The notes under the pieces were generated by a model that ran no database searches, had not been told where the DNA came from, and was given only the letters and a program-made list of their open reading frames with translations. Position numbers and translations under genes: made by a program. DNA of 64,000 bases, from NCBI RefSeq assembly GCF_032854445.1, contig NC_088306.1, positions 13,823,386 to 13,887,385 of the forward strand. Direction: 5' to 3'. Positions 22,691 to 37,100 of this stretch are shown here, one piece after another. Numbering within the stretch: the first letter of the stretch is position 1; each line of letters begins with the position of its first letter. Origin of the DNA: Liolophura sinensis (taxonomy: Eukaryota > Mollusca > Polyplacophora > Chitonida > Chitonidae).

Positions 22691-23600
22691 ACCTTGGCTG
22701 TATTTGAAGCCACGTGTAACCCGAATGAAGTGCTCTCCTGTTCGTTGACACGAATGTGCACGTTCAAATGCAGCCCCTTGTTGCATACCGTTCCACCCCC
22801 GGAGAAATGGGGAGTGGTCATGTGTTAAATGTTGGCATTGAAAACCTCGTTCTGGTGTGGCACCAACACGAGGGCAGCAAATCGAATATACCCCTTGTGT
22901 CACTTCAGACACTCGCCAATTTCAGGCTAACAATAAAACGCATATACCTGCTCAAAGTTTAGACGATTCCTATGCCAAGAATGCAACCGAAAGAGGGAAG
23001 TTGTAATTGGGAACTGATTCCATAATCACACGTGGAAGTTTTCAGGTTTTTTTTGCTCAAGTGTGTTGCTTTTCGGGCCCTCAGCTAGGACACTGCGCGT
23101 ATTCCAATAGAGGTAAGTGTGTAAAACAAATGTAGTTGTTCTTGTAAAAGCTGATCATAATGTGTAATTGCCAAAAAATGCAGAGAACGCTTTATTTCAA
23201 TATCATCATTCCTGTAGCACCCAGTGCCAACCCCGGAGAAATGACGCATGATACATTTTGTTCGCGACAGTGAACTCGTGTTACATTTTCCCATTTGATC
23301 GAAACCCCATTCTCGCGTGGGATCAACTGTAGTACAGCCATCTGAATATGCCCCAGAGGCTGTATTCGAATCCACATAAGTGTGTAACCCGAGTGCAGTG
23401 TTCTCGTATCAGCTGATCCGAATGTGTAAGTGTAAAAAGAGCACGGAAAGCGCTTTATTTCAATATCGTTTCCCTGGAGAAGTGGGGTTGAAAATCTCGT
23501 ATGCGGACAGTGAACTCGTGATACACTCTGCCATTCGAGCCATTTGTTCCCGTGTGGAATCAACACCAGTGCAGCGATTCAAGTCCGCTCTATGACAGGT
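22690..23600. repeat. Degenerate ~250-bp unit present about three times
   Basis: Shared landmarks recur in the same order: gtgtaacccgagtgcagtgttctc (also as cgtgtaacccgaatgaagtg), ctgatccgaatgtg, cgctttatttcaatatc, ggagaaatg and gtgtggaatcaac. The second and third copies (about 23,140-23,370 and 23,400-23,590) are closest; the first (22,690-22,900) is more diverged. Confidence 0.55.
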
Positions 23601-26170
23601 GGATGTTTCACTTACACGGAGGCGGGTGGTTTTATTGGATGAGGAAACCGGAGTACGAATAAAACTGAGCAAAAACCCATTGAAACAGAATTTAAAGTTT
23701 GCGGCAATAATTTATTCCCATCTTTATTTACAGATTCGCGAGGGAAACGTGGATAAATATTGGAGTCTATATCATGTACGCAAACCCCACCAAGCAGGAT
23801 TTGAATATCTGTTATTTCACCAATGATATAACAATTTGAAGAAAACAAAAAGAAGAAACCTACGAATTAGACATACTATGTACACGTTGTAACAGGTGAT
23901 ATGAGTCAAACGTATGAGAAATAACGTATTTACAATATAACGGTATTAATAAATAGAACAAACACCTCTATTTGTCATACGTCATCACAGATATCGCCAA
24001 CACTAACATTTTGACACCTTTCAAAATACACAGGCTTGGAGATTCAATTGAGTTTTGTAGCAATTTGTGTGCATGTTTGCACGTTAATGCGTCCGGTAAC
24101 AACAAAGCCATTGTGGTAGATATTGGTGGAAAAGTTTTTAAAAACCAACAGGTAGCAGATATACTGGGTTTGCTCCGGTGAAACCTCCAAGACGACACTT
24201 TCCCTGTTATTACTATGACCTATTATACTAGGTTTTCCCCTACTTCAAGTACCACTGAGCTGAGCTACAAACCTCCATGTGAAGAGTACTGTTTTGGTAG
24301 CTTATTTATTTTGTCTAATTCGAAGATAATGCAAATTTAATACTTAACATCAAATAGCCAAATACTTTCAAGGACGTACATCAAAAACCAACACTTTTTC
24401 AAGGATTCTCAATAACCAGTTTGAATCTTCTCCATAACCAAATGTCGCTCTATAAGACATTGTGCATGTGGTCAGAATACCGCGTCATCCTGGGTTCTGG
24501 TTGACTGCTGTTCGCCAGATACCCATCTAATTTGCATTCGTATATTGTCACGTCAGAACTTTCACGGGGTATGAAAATAATCGTCCAAATGACGGCAAGT
24601 ACAAGATGGCGTTAACGGTTTACCAATGATGCTTCTTTGACAATTGGTCTAAATTCAATTTTAAAGATGTTACTCGACAGGTCTTTTAGTAACCTCTCCG
24701 ACCTGCAAAGACTGGTGTCGTTTCTATAAGTGATAACAAAATACATTTCCAAAATTAATTAAAATTGCATAACGGTGAAGTTTTCATGAAAGTTTCAGCT
24801 AACAAAATATTTGGCAGCAGAACTAACATCATAAAGAAACACATATTAAAACGGAAGATGGCAAAAAACAATATTAAATCAAAAAGATTAAAAAACCGCC
24901 ATTAAACATAAATAAACCCATGCCACATGGACAAGCATGTAATATAAACTGCGAAACCTTGAAACCATAAAGGTCAATGAATACGTGCAAAACAATTTCA
25001 TTCTTCAGTCTTTAAAGGAAATCAAAAAAGCAGCTGGTTTGAGGTCGCTGTAATACAAAGTGCCATCATGGCAGAACAGGTGATGGTCGAGAGGTCAAAT
25101 ACCACAAAACGTCGTCCTTGAAAAAACAGTAGATACCTTGTGCAAATGTTGGAAAAGGGACAAACATTCAATGTTCAATATTTCTGACAAAATTTGCTGA
25201 CCTGGTCAAACAGATTACTTTAATTCAAAGCAGCACTTGGCATTTTAGTTATACATGCACATCGAACCTTGGTTTGAAATGTGATTAACAAACTACTCTC
25301 AATTAACTGTCGAATTCCCAACGGTACATATTTTAATTGTCACTGTACATGCAATAAAGCTTTAAGGACAAATCCTTTAAGGCAGTTTTAAAAATATCGA
25401 TCCCTTTTTAAAAGAAAGCTGCCTTTAGTAAATAGAAATATTTGAAAATACACACGGAAAAAAATAACATCATTGGAAAGTAAACTTCCTCAATTAATAG
25501 GCCTCAAATCTTTAATTTGCAAGTGAATATATCTAAGGCTTGTGAAACACTATTGTGCATATACACAGATTTTGCGATAAAAAGGAGTAGAAATTCACAC
25601 CTTTACAGATCCCCAAATACAAAGGTTAGATAATTTTTTTGGGGTGAACATTCATTATTCTAAAAGCTGAATAATACCGAAAACAATGTTATATTTGCTT
25701 CTTTCCACAAAAATCACGCAACTTTAAAACCTCCAGGCCAAAGTTAGATCATATGTATTTCCATTTGTCTAATGTCACAAGTCTAAACTCAATTTCGAAT
25801 AGCCTAAATATATGTCACGGTAGTTTCTGAACCCAGACAATGTTGTCTCATCTCGGGCAAAACTGAAAATGCAATGCCACCATCTGGAACTGCAATGCCA
25901 CCATCTGGAATTGCAATATCTGTCAGATGTTGAAGAAACATGGAATGTAAAATGTTGTGGACAATAAAAAATTATTACCCGTACAAACATCACCATATTC
26001 TCCGCTGGGTGGGCAACTAACCTATAAGAAAGTATCAGGTTTCTATGCAACTGTCAGCCTATAGATGAAGCAAAAGCATGTACTGCAAGAGTAATGCAGT
26101 ATACAAAATATCAGATAACAAATAGCTAATGCAATGCCGTATGCAATGCCGTAAATCACATACTCGTATC
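23600..26170. other. AT-rich spacer, no gene seen
   Basis: Only short meaningless frames are present. A 23-bp direct duplication (gcaatgccaccatctggaac) lies at about 25,872-25,915. The left part is intergenic; the right part may be 3' UTR or flank of the GEF gene. Confidence 0.4.
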
Positions 26171-26174
26171 CAGA

Positions 26175-26370
26175 ATGTCAAATTATAGTTTTCTATGACT
26201 GCTGTATCAACAATGTCATATTATAATCAACAGTGTTGCATGATTGCCGTATTCACAATGTCATATTCCACACACAATGAACACTGTTCCATGACTGCTT
26301 TATCAACAATATGACATTACAATCAAGTGTCCATGATTGTTGCATCAACGTCATATAACAATCAATAGTG
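26175..26370. repeat. Degenerate ~56-bp tandem repeat, about 4 copies
   Basis: Recurring blocks caatgtcatatta, aatcaacagtgtt and catgattgccgtat or catgactgctttatcaa. Copies are diverged. Confidence 0.6.
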
Positions 26371-27197
26371 TGAACAATGATATTCTTTGTAATTGTAAAG
26401 TACATATGGACAGTATTCTGAGGCAATGCCGTAACTAGATATGTCACCAGTACAAATGAATAAATATTATGTCATATGTTTTACAATATTTTATTGACTA
26501 GTTCAGCATAGTGGTTAACTGAAGGAATATATTGTAGACTTCATCAGTTACAGTCGTTGATGATGACATTGCGAAGGATAGGTCTGCCAGAAACACCTTG
26601 GAAATAAATTTACCAACATGTCTTAAAAAGGACTAAAATGTTAATATGGAATCATTGCCGTCAACACCAAATTTTTTGGAATGCCTTCATTCAACAAATA
26701 GCGGCAACAAAATGCATTTCAGCATATCTCTGTATTCTGACCGATGGCCCATTACCACATTTGTAGCTTAGACTAAAACAAGACTGCAATAACTTTTTTT
26801 TCTTACCCAAACATGAGTCACAACTTAACAAAATGTCAACAATAATTTAGAAAACTACAAAAGTGCATGATGATAAAACATGTACGTAACAACATCACAT
26901 AGTCTGAGTATAAATTTGGAAATTTATTGTAATCCATCATTATTTCCATTTTGTCATTGCTGTGACAACAGAGCCCCAGTTACCATGGAGATATGAATAG
27001 GAAATGGTCTCATGGCTGGTGCATGTTGGGAAACACACTTCATCTCTAGACAAAAGGAATTACAAAACAGCTTCCATCAAGACACGAATTATGAAGACAC
27101 CGATTTTGCACTGTGGAAACATGACTAGTGCTTGACCATGGCACCCTGAAAGTCTTGACCAAATGACAAATATTTTAGACAATTTTTCTCTCCACTG

Positions 27198-27271
27198 TCA
27201 CACGGTTGTTTCTTCACCGGGACTTGTTGCACTGTTGAGGCTGTTTCGACTGGCACCTTTCCTCCAGGAAT
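27198..27271 (-). CDS. GEF last exon
   Basis: Acceptor ctgttttcag joins in phase to the SH3 exon and gives STSSLDSWRKGASRNSLNSA, TSPGEETTV and a TGA stop. The serine/arginine-rich ending has several possible phosphorylation sites. Candidate polyadenylation signals on the minus strand (TTTATT on plus) are at 26923-26928 and 26490-26495. Confidence 0.85.
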
Positions 27272-30200
27272 CTGAAAACAGCAATCAAGAAAACTCCATG
27301 ACTGATAGGACTATGACCTAATCATGCCTATTATGAAAATTAAGACACCAACTTCATGTATTTTATAGATAATCAAGCGAGCGGTCTGTTTGTACAGGAT
27401 CACAAGGATGTTTTCTGCCTTTTCTTTGTATTCCTATTTTGCAAACTATAAACACCAAACTGCATATACAAGCTAGCGTCAAATACTTGGGGTCTCCGTG
27501 GTTCAGTTGGTTAGCCTGCTAGCGCAGTGTAATGACCCAGAAGTCTCTCACCAATGCGGTCGCTGTGAGTTCAAGTCCAGCTCATGCTGGCGTCTTCTCT
27601 GGCCGTACGTGAGGTCTGCCAGCAACCTGCGGATGGTCGTAGGTTAACCCCAGGCTCTGCCTGGTTTCCTCCCACCATAATGTTGGCCACCATCGTATCA
27701 GTGAAATATTCTTGAGTATGGCAAATAACGCCAGTCAAATAAATACAAAAATCAAATACTTGTTCTTTCCAGGGATAAATAATTTGGATTACATCACTGC
27801 TATTCATTCACAAAGTATGATTTTAGGTATAATGATATAAAGAAAAGTAAGTCAAAATTAAATTTAACATCAGTAGAAAGGTCACTGAAAACTTTATTTA
27901 TAAACACTTCCATTTACATCTTTTTAGATTTTCTTTTCATATTGATAACGAAATTTTGCCAGCTACATCACAACTTTTTCTAAGCCTTTGTTAACAAGGA
28001 AGTGAATCTGGCATGAAACACCTGTTTTAGGGCCAGAGAAATGTTACTGTTGAAGATGTTATTGGCTGTTCCAAATCTGACTTCAATTTAATATTAAGAA
28101 AAAAATCTCAGCGAAATGTGAATGTATTTTCAGATCGTTTTCAACTTGACTTTTGTCTTCTCTCTCTTTAAAGGATTGGTCTTTCTTTTGAACAAGGGTA
28201 AGTCTTACCTAAGCTAGATGTTGACAGCGTAGAGCGAGAACTGCGTTTAGGGACAGGTTCCAGATAGCTGGCTGGTACCCAACCTTCCATTCCTGTGATG
28301 GGGTTCTGAGCATACCACCAGCCCTCCGTCCCCACTCTTAAGATTTCCAGCACATCTCCTTCCTTCAGGGACAATTCTCCTGTGTCCATGGGTATGTATT
28401 CTGCCAGGCAGGAGAACTGCTGCAGGTAAGCCGGCTGAAGGGAGAGACAAAGGAAAAACTTTCTTAGAAAAAAAAATTTAAAATGACTCCCCCTCCCCCC
28501 CCCTACCCCGGCAAAAAAAAATTCCCAACAACAGAGCAGAATTTTGCTTAATTTGGAAAGAATCTCCCAAATAAATACATAAACAGACACCAAAATAAAA
28601 CAGGGTGAATTCCTATAAATAACAAATTCTGTCCCAAAATGAACATTTTCAGAGGCAAATAAATATCATAAAATTTTGGACCTGTAACTTATATTTTTCC
28701 ACAAGGGTATCATCCTTTCATCCTACTTTTCAAGCAAAAATAAAAACACTTTTCTAACAACAATACACCTCTCAGAATCTGGCAAAATAAGTCATAGCTA
28801 TAGATGAAATTTGAGATATAATTAAGTCAGTATCATCAGTGAATGCTCATGTAAGCTCCACTGAAGAGGCTAAAATCCGTTCTTATCTTTGAATTGCTTT
28901 ATCTTCGCTTTGCCTTATGATTTTGACGCCTATTTAGGTTACTGTTAAAACATATGAATTGGTGTCCCAGAGCAATGGTGAATGGTAAGTGCAAATCCTT
29001 AAATATGCCGACATCTTTGGAGTAATCTTCACCCTAACACCAATGGGAAATTTCAGTACAACTGTCTTGAGCAATTTGTAACTCAAAAGAAACTTTTACT
29101 TCTTGAATCACCGCTGTGTAAGTCAATCATGAACATACCTCACAATAACCGTGCTCTGATCCCCCCTCATGTGGAGCCACAGCATCATGAGACCACACCT
29201 CTTCTTCACTGTTTGAGAACTCCCCACTGGACCAGCCCTGATCATCTTCCTGAGGGTCTAGAGGCGGGGAGATGATCATCTCCTGACCTATACGACTTGA
29301 AGGCCCGTAATTGTTGTTTCCTTGACTTGACTTCCAACTGGACTCTATACATTCACTAGAACATAAACCAAATAAGTTTGTCATCAGTCACAACACTTAT
29401 GACATTGCAATAATGTTAAGGAACACACTTTCAGTTTTCATCCGAAAGGCACACTTCATAAATTATATTGTGTACTTGGGATCCTCATATTTCGTCTTTA
29501 AAATGAATTTTCAATATTCAGAGGATATATGTAAACCACTTTATGGTACTTTTAAAACTTTTACCTGTCCATTGATATTTCTGTTCCCTTGACAACGGGA
29601 TCTTTAATCAAATCTTCTTCTCTTATTTGCTGGTAGGACCGTCTTCGCACTGCAAAACACAAAACATCTGGGTGTAAAAACATGCCAAAATTTCTGCGAA
29701 TGGAAACTGACATGGCCTTGCAGTTATCTCCCTTGGTACTAATCAACAGACACTTCTACAGATTAAATCCAACAGACTAAATTCAAGTAGTACCAATACA
29801 AACAATCTACAAACACAGCACATGCAATATCTTTGCACTGTCTAGCTGTAAACCAGAGAACTTGCAACGGGTTGTTTAGTATATTTTAAGGGAAGTGGTC
29901 ATCAACCCTATCATTTCTTGTGGGCTTAAAAAAAACCCCAGTAAAATATACATCTGCTCAAACAGGACAGTCCAAATAAAAAGTCTTAAAATACCTCTGC
30001 TGTAGAAGTTGTGATGTACTGCAAGCAGTGAAGAAATAAGCAAAAGGTGCATAAAATCTCACCTTTAATTTGATCAAACTGGTTCAGTAGCACCTTTTTG
30101 ATCTCCTTCACCCACTCTTCCTTGACAGACATGTTTGGAGCCTATCACAAAAAAGTGTGATAGTTAAAACATGAAATTTTTTAAACAATTTTTACAAGGG

Positions 30201-33200
30201 ATGACGACACATACTTGAACATTTAGTTACTCTACCCTTCAGTTATTAAAGTGGAATAAAAGGGAAAAAAAGAAGGAAAATTTTATGTGAAGTTTGGTTA
30301 ATTTCTCATCAGAAAAACATAGTTGTTGGCATCATTTTATGCCTTACTGTGCATCTGTAAGCGCATTTATAAATACTAACCTTTGGGTATAATTATTTAC
30401 AGTGTAATTACCTGCTTCAAGATTTATTTATTGATTTATTTGATTAATACTTTACGCTGTACTCAAGAATATTTCACTTATACGACGGCGGCCAGCATTA
30501 TGGTGGGAGGAAACCATGCAGAGCTCGGGGGAAACCCACGATCATGCGCAGGTTGCTGGCAAACCTTCCCACTTACAGCCAGAAAGGAAGTCAGCATGAG
30601 CTGGACTTAAACTCACAGCAAGGCGTCTGGGTCATTACGCTGCGCTAGTGCGCTAACCAACTCAGCCACGGAGGCCCCACCTGCTACAACAAGTGAGTTT
30701 AATGATTTCAGTGAAATAGTGTAGAAACCACTGCTAAGCACCTGGTAATGAAAATGTGGGATGAGACAATATCATATAATTAAAATGTAAATTGCTCTGA
30801 CAAAACAAGCGTTACAGAAAACCAGGAAAGAATGAAGTGGTCACTCACCCGTATTGTGTAGACTTCTTCATGACCAGGTAACCACAGCTCAAACTTCTTC
30901 TTGTCACCTTTTATACTTTCAGTCAGTCCAACTTGGGAAGTCTGTTGATATAAGTGAAAATAAACATGATCTTCCTAAACAAAGCAAGCATGACTTTATA
31001 TACTCATTGATTAACTGCTTGAGTTGTCAGTCTTTCACAAATAGGGGTATCAAATATTAAATAATTTTTGTTTAATATTTATTTTAATGCCATACTCAAG
31101 AACTTTTGACTTTAATACTACAACAGTCAAATTTATGGATGGAGGAAACTATCATTTGGCAGATAAAAATATTAACTCACTTTTGGGGGTTTTTTTTACA
31201 AAAAAAATCTCAAAATAAGAATATGCAATGTGATATATTTTAATGAATGGTTTCAAAATATAAGTCGCCTATATTAGTCGAACAAATATTATTACTGAGA
31301 CTTACCTTTAGCAAATTTTTAAAGCTATACACAGCTCTCTCTGCATGTTGAACATCATCTCTCTTTTTACACAGCATTATGGACCGCTCGTACAAAAATA
31401 TATGCCGATGTCGGGGTTTGAACCGCAGATCTTTGATTTTGTCCTTCTTATGCTCTGTCCATACATTAAAACTACCCTGCATGAGTAGTCTACCCTGATC
31501 TGCTAGCTTGCCCTATGAACAAAAAACAAAAAAGGGAATAAGAAGACCTTTACAGTAGTGCAAGCAGAGTATCATTTGCTTATCATTTCTGAATGACATT
31601 TGTAATATATCTAAAGATTATTTTCTAGGTGAAAAGTGATATACTCTCAGGGAAAAGCCCAAATCACTATTATACATTGGTATTAAGGATGAATATTATT
31701 TTGAACTCAAATTATTACACGTTTAATTTATTTATTTATTTGACTGTTGTTGCCATACTCAGGAATATTTCACATACAACACGGCGGCTATTACAAATAT
31801 ATGCTGCAAAAGGCTCACCTGTAATCAGAAAACTTCTTACCTACAGAAATGTCCCTTTCACCAACAACTTCATAAACATGCTATAGTCCAATGAAAAAAT
31901 AAAAAAAACCCTGAAATTGATTCCAGTTTTACTCACAGGGAACCCTTTGATGGCAACCTGATGCATGAGATCGTTGACATATTTGAGCAGACCCAGCATG
32001 GTGTTCAGAGCTTCCTTCAGTTCCGCTTCACATTCTGGGTCATCTTCCGTGTACTTTAGCATCTCCTGCTCACCAAAATCAAAATGGCAGCTTATAATTA
32101 TGCGTGATTTTATAGGGATGAATGCATTCCCTACTTTCTTCACTGTCTTGTACATAGAGGCATAAGACAAGGCTGTTTGGAAATAGTCTGCAATTCCACC
32201 CAATCAGAGAGGTATGATGCACATCAAAATCATGTCACCAGTAACTGAAAACTTATTGATAAACACATATTGAGATTTGATGTCTCAATGTCTTTATACG
32301 CTATCGATGAAGGCAGGCACAATACAATTCATTTCAAAAATAACCCCCAGGTCTGCACATTTCAGGCATAAAAAAAGATACAATACCTACTGGAATGACT
32401 CAGTTTTAAGAAAGTACACAATATCTACTGGCATGACTCAGTTTGAAAAAAGTACACAATACCTACTGGCATGACTCAGTTTGAAAAAAGTACACAATAC
32501 CTACTTGCATGACTGGCATGACTCAATTTGAAAAAAGTACACAATACCTACTGGCATGGCTCAGTGTGAAAAAAGTACACAATACCTACTGGCATGACTC
32601 AGTTTGAAAAAAGTACACAATACCTACTTGCATGACTCAGTTTAATTTATTCATTCCTTCTGAAATGTTGATAATGTAATTCATCTAACATTTAGGACAA
32701 GTATATTTAATATATAAATATAAAAGTACGTGAAGTGCTAAAAATATAAAAAAATTACATTCCTCTCTGGGTTTTTTTTTTTTAAGGCAAGCAAGGATAT
32801 GTTTATGCTTTTGATCAGACACATGGACTGTCAATGTGGAAAAAAAAATAGAAATCGTGTAGGAACAGGCCAGATGTCTCAAAAAGCAGAGGAATTACAG
32901 TTGTCCTGTAGACATGTGCTGTTATTGATGTAACCATGTAGATGTGATAAAACACAAGTACGTAAATATTCAAAAAGGTACATAGAAACTTACCTTTAAC
33001 AGGAGCTGGTATTTGGTAATCCTCTGTACAGGTTTTAACAGGTAAGCTCCTAATGGCAGTTTGTGACCCAAACGTCGCTGACAGTCCTGTGGAAAATAAT
33101 TGCAACACAAAATCAAAATTAATGTCTGCATTAACTGTCTACTGGTCATCCAAATAACCTCAATAGCGGCTTCACTGGCTCAGATGTTTAATGTGCTGGC

Positions 33201-34075
33201 ATGTGGCTTCACTGGCTCAGATGGTTAATGTGCTGGCATGTGGCTTCACTGGCTCAGATGTTTAATGTGCTGGCATGTGGCTCTAGTGGCTCAGATGTTG
33301 AACGTGTTGGCATGTGGCTTCAATGGCTCAGATGTTTAACGTGCCGGCATGTGGCACCAGTACCTGGTGAAAGTCGGTATTTACTCTGGATACCTCTATC
33401 AATAAAGCTGACCATGTTAAGTGAAAAACTCTCAAGTATGGCATTACTGAACACCAATAAATAAGAAAACAATGTCAATAACTTACTCATCACTATTTGA
33501 CATGTGAGACGTGTAGCCATCTCCTACCACCTAGCTACATATTTTGGCCTTGTAGAAGCTACATATACATGTAAAAAATCTTCAAACACACAAACACATT
33601 TCCCCAATAATTTAAGGAATAACTGTCACTTAAAACAAAATACTCATGAAGCCTAAAGTTCTTTTGAACACAATAGCCAAGGGGAGACAACTGTACCTTG
33701 AAAAACGGATGGTTATCCCCAACCTCCATGCGCAAGGCCTCAGCCTGGGGCTTGTTTTGACAATATGTGCTGTACATTTGGAACTCTTCCTTCTGTAAAG
33801 TTACAAGAACATGTAAAATTTTTAGGCATACACATGTCAACAGATTCCCTGTAAAAAAAGGCGATATACAAGTGAGTGCGAGTGCGTCATATGATGACGA
33901 AGGGATCCTTAGAGTGCATGTAATGTGCCTCCTTGTTGCAGGACAGATTTCCACCGCTCTTTTATCTAGTGCTGCTTCACTGAGACGACTTAGCGAAGGC
34001 AAGTAAGCCTCCCCGCCAGAGCCATTATACTGACACGGGTCAACCAGTCGTTGCACTATCCCCTAGCAGTATTTG

Positions 34076-34107
<32 letters not shown>

Positions 34108-37100
34108 TGTAACAAAGCATTATAACGTCTCTTGCACCTACTATTGCGAGGCAAGACATTAATTCTTTCAAGATAATTGATTAGTAAATTAGAGAAAAGT
34201 GGTCATCTTACCCTGTTAACAAAACATTTTCCGACCAACCCTGGAGTATCTTTACAGTCCTCTAAATCTTGAATAAATATACTGGAAAAGAAAATTCATG
34301 CAACTGGAATGAGTAAGAAAATCTGCCTAATACAAATACAGCGAGATATGTTTGCCTAAAAAATACAAAGCAAAGCCTGTTTACAGGCCTAAGCTTGATT
34401 CAGCACCTGCCTTTGAATGAATGTGTTTAGATAGTAAAAATCACTGCCCTGGTATTTTCTCCAATTTGCCAAAAATTTATACGTATGTGTGAGTCTTAAA
34501 GTATTGTACATGTATAACTAGGTCATATCATTATGTTTGCAAAATTTACAACAGCAAAAAATGAAAAGGACAATACTTACTCATTATGAAAACAAAATAT
34601 CTGGTTGAGATTTCCAAATAAAACATCCCTTCTGCCTTTTAACACTGGAGGTATTTTCATGTTGGGATTATCAATTTCATAATAATAGCCCTGTAAATGG
34701 TAGAGCAAAATGAAGACACAATGAGAACAAAACAAAGGAAAACAACTTTTGAAATTTGATACACAACAAAATTATGCTTACAAGTCAACAGGAGTTATCT
34801 ATAGACATAATTTTTTGTAAGAAATGAAAATCTATGGTGGTTTTGAAAAATGGCCTAATGGTGAACATTACAATATTTTATATTAGCATACTTACCCTTA
34901 AAATGTCATCTAATTCCGTTACATATGTTCTCTCTGTGTCAATCAATTCATTCATAACATGCCTGTGTGGAAATAAATTATCAATGACAAAATATTAGGA
35001 TGTTTAATCAAGTTGCCATGACAACGAGCATATCATTATCTCATTACATGGACTTCATACATATGGTTGTGCCAAGTGCCTTATATGGTTGCTGATCCTG
35101 CACAGTAAAGAATAAATGATGGACAGAAAAAAAACCCAAGCGCATTGAGTTAGGTTAATTCAAGAATATTTATCACAAATTACAGGTCCATAACTAAAGT
35201 ACATTTTTTATATCCTTGAAGACTAAAGTTTTTCCACAATTATTTTACATAATTACCTCCTCTTGGCATTGAGGGTGTCAAGGTCATTCAAACTGGAATT
35301 GGAATGTGACCTTGAGGATGACACATCAGAGGAGGGGCTTGGGTTGCCAAGGTGACCAGGGTGCTGGATGTCCACTCGTAACTGTAATCATATGAATGAT
35401 TGACACTGGGAAATGTAAATCACAACAAACTTGAACTTGAACTTCACCATACGTCCCTGTTTATAAACCCATTTTAACACTATGTACCATGCTTACCAGA
35501 GACTGGAGAGAATGTCCAGAAAACTGCATGTCGTACACAAAGATCACGTTCCAAGTTATACAGCGGAATTTTTGAACAAAGATGATCAATAGTATAAGAT
35601 CCAAAGAATTATATTTATTTATTTATTTATTTATTTCATTGGTGTTTTATGCCATACTCAAGAACATTTCACTTATACAAAGGTGGACAGCATTATGGTG
35701 GGAGGAAACCGGGCAGAGTATGGTGGGAGGAAACCGAGCAGAGCCCGTGCAAAACCCACGACCATCTGCAGGTTCCTGGCAGACCTTCTTGCGTAGGGCT
35801 GGCTGGAGAGGAAGCCAGCATGAGCTGGACTTGAATAAATATTAAGACAATATTAAAACCACATGTATGTTTATTAGATTAATTTATTTATTTATGATTT
35901 TTGGTGTCTGGCATTGCAATAGCATACTGCCAGAAAGGCAATCAGGTTTTAGGGTACATTTTAGCACAGATAAAAAAAACAACAAAAAAACTTACCCTAG
36001 CAGATTTTTCGTAAATATTTTTCTTGGACCCACTCAGTTCTGAAGCCTTTTTGCTCTTCAGTTCTCCATCTGAGGTTGTTACAGGTGATTTTGGCGGAGC
36101 TCTGAGGTCAGGGGTTACAGGCTGCACGGGTCGCTGTCGTGTCGTCATTCTCTGAAGGCTGTTTTTGCGCTTGCTGCACATGTCGGATACATCTTCGATT
36201 CTCTTTAAAACAGACTGGACGACAGCCTAATATCAAACACACAAAATACAGTGTTACTTTTACTAACTTTTATTTCAATGGTGTTGTCCATAATTCGGAA
36301 TAATTTTACTATATAGGCCAGACAGACTTACAACTCTAGCTGTCATCAGACAGGTTTAGATGTCATTTTAGAAAGTGGATTAAGTTAACAGTATTATCAT
36401 TAATATATTCAGAAAGTGTAAGCCCTATTAATGATAAATACTCCAGCTGTAACATATCTCACACCTATTGCATTGTAATCTGCACAAACTATGAGTTGTA
36501 AATTTATTATGTGAAATGTAATTTTATTAAAAATAGAAATTAAAAGCCTTAAACATTGCCATGTAATGTTGAATTAGTGTATATGCTTGTCAATTATGAA
36601 CAGGAAAACATTCTAACAATAACCCAAGAAATTATCAAATGTATAACTGTGACCTCCATTAAAGGGCAGATAACCCACCTTTGTTTCTGGGGTGATCATA
36701 CTCTCAAACAAGGCACGGAACTCTTTAGGGTTGCTGAGTTTCAGCTCTGCGGAGGTGACCATAAAGTTCTCGATGTCTGTCAAAGCTTGCTCCGCCCCTT
36801 CCTGTGTCTGGAATCTTTCAATCTGCTGAGTAGCCAGCAAATCCACGCCTCGGGTGCACCATCTGTTTGCCTGCATAGAGAATTTTATATTAATTCATTA
36901 ACTCGCTTGCATATCTCATTATTGTATAATGTTAATAATCGAGAATTTTTCACTTGCACTATGGAGGACATCTCTGTGAAAGAGGGAAACCGATGTTTTT
37001 CTATGAAAGAGGGAAACCAATGTTTTTCTATGAAAGGGGGAAACTGATGTTCAGAAGCAAAAAATCATTTTTGACAAATCACTTGATGAAGTTACTTTCT

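Noticed and set aside
27490-27570. tRNA-like sequence with A and B boxes
   Set aside because: It is the head of a full-length SINE with target-site duplication, not a tRNA gene; the same applies to the other SINE heads.
33559-34056. 165-codon minus ORF
   Set aside because: Only 33697-33792 is coding (a DH exon). The rest is intron and a family B SINE read through by chance.
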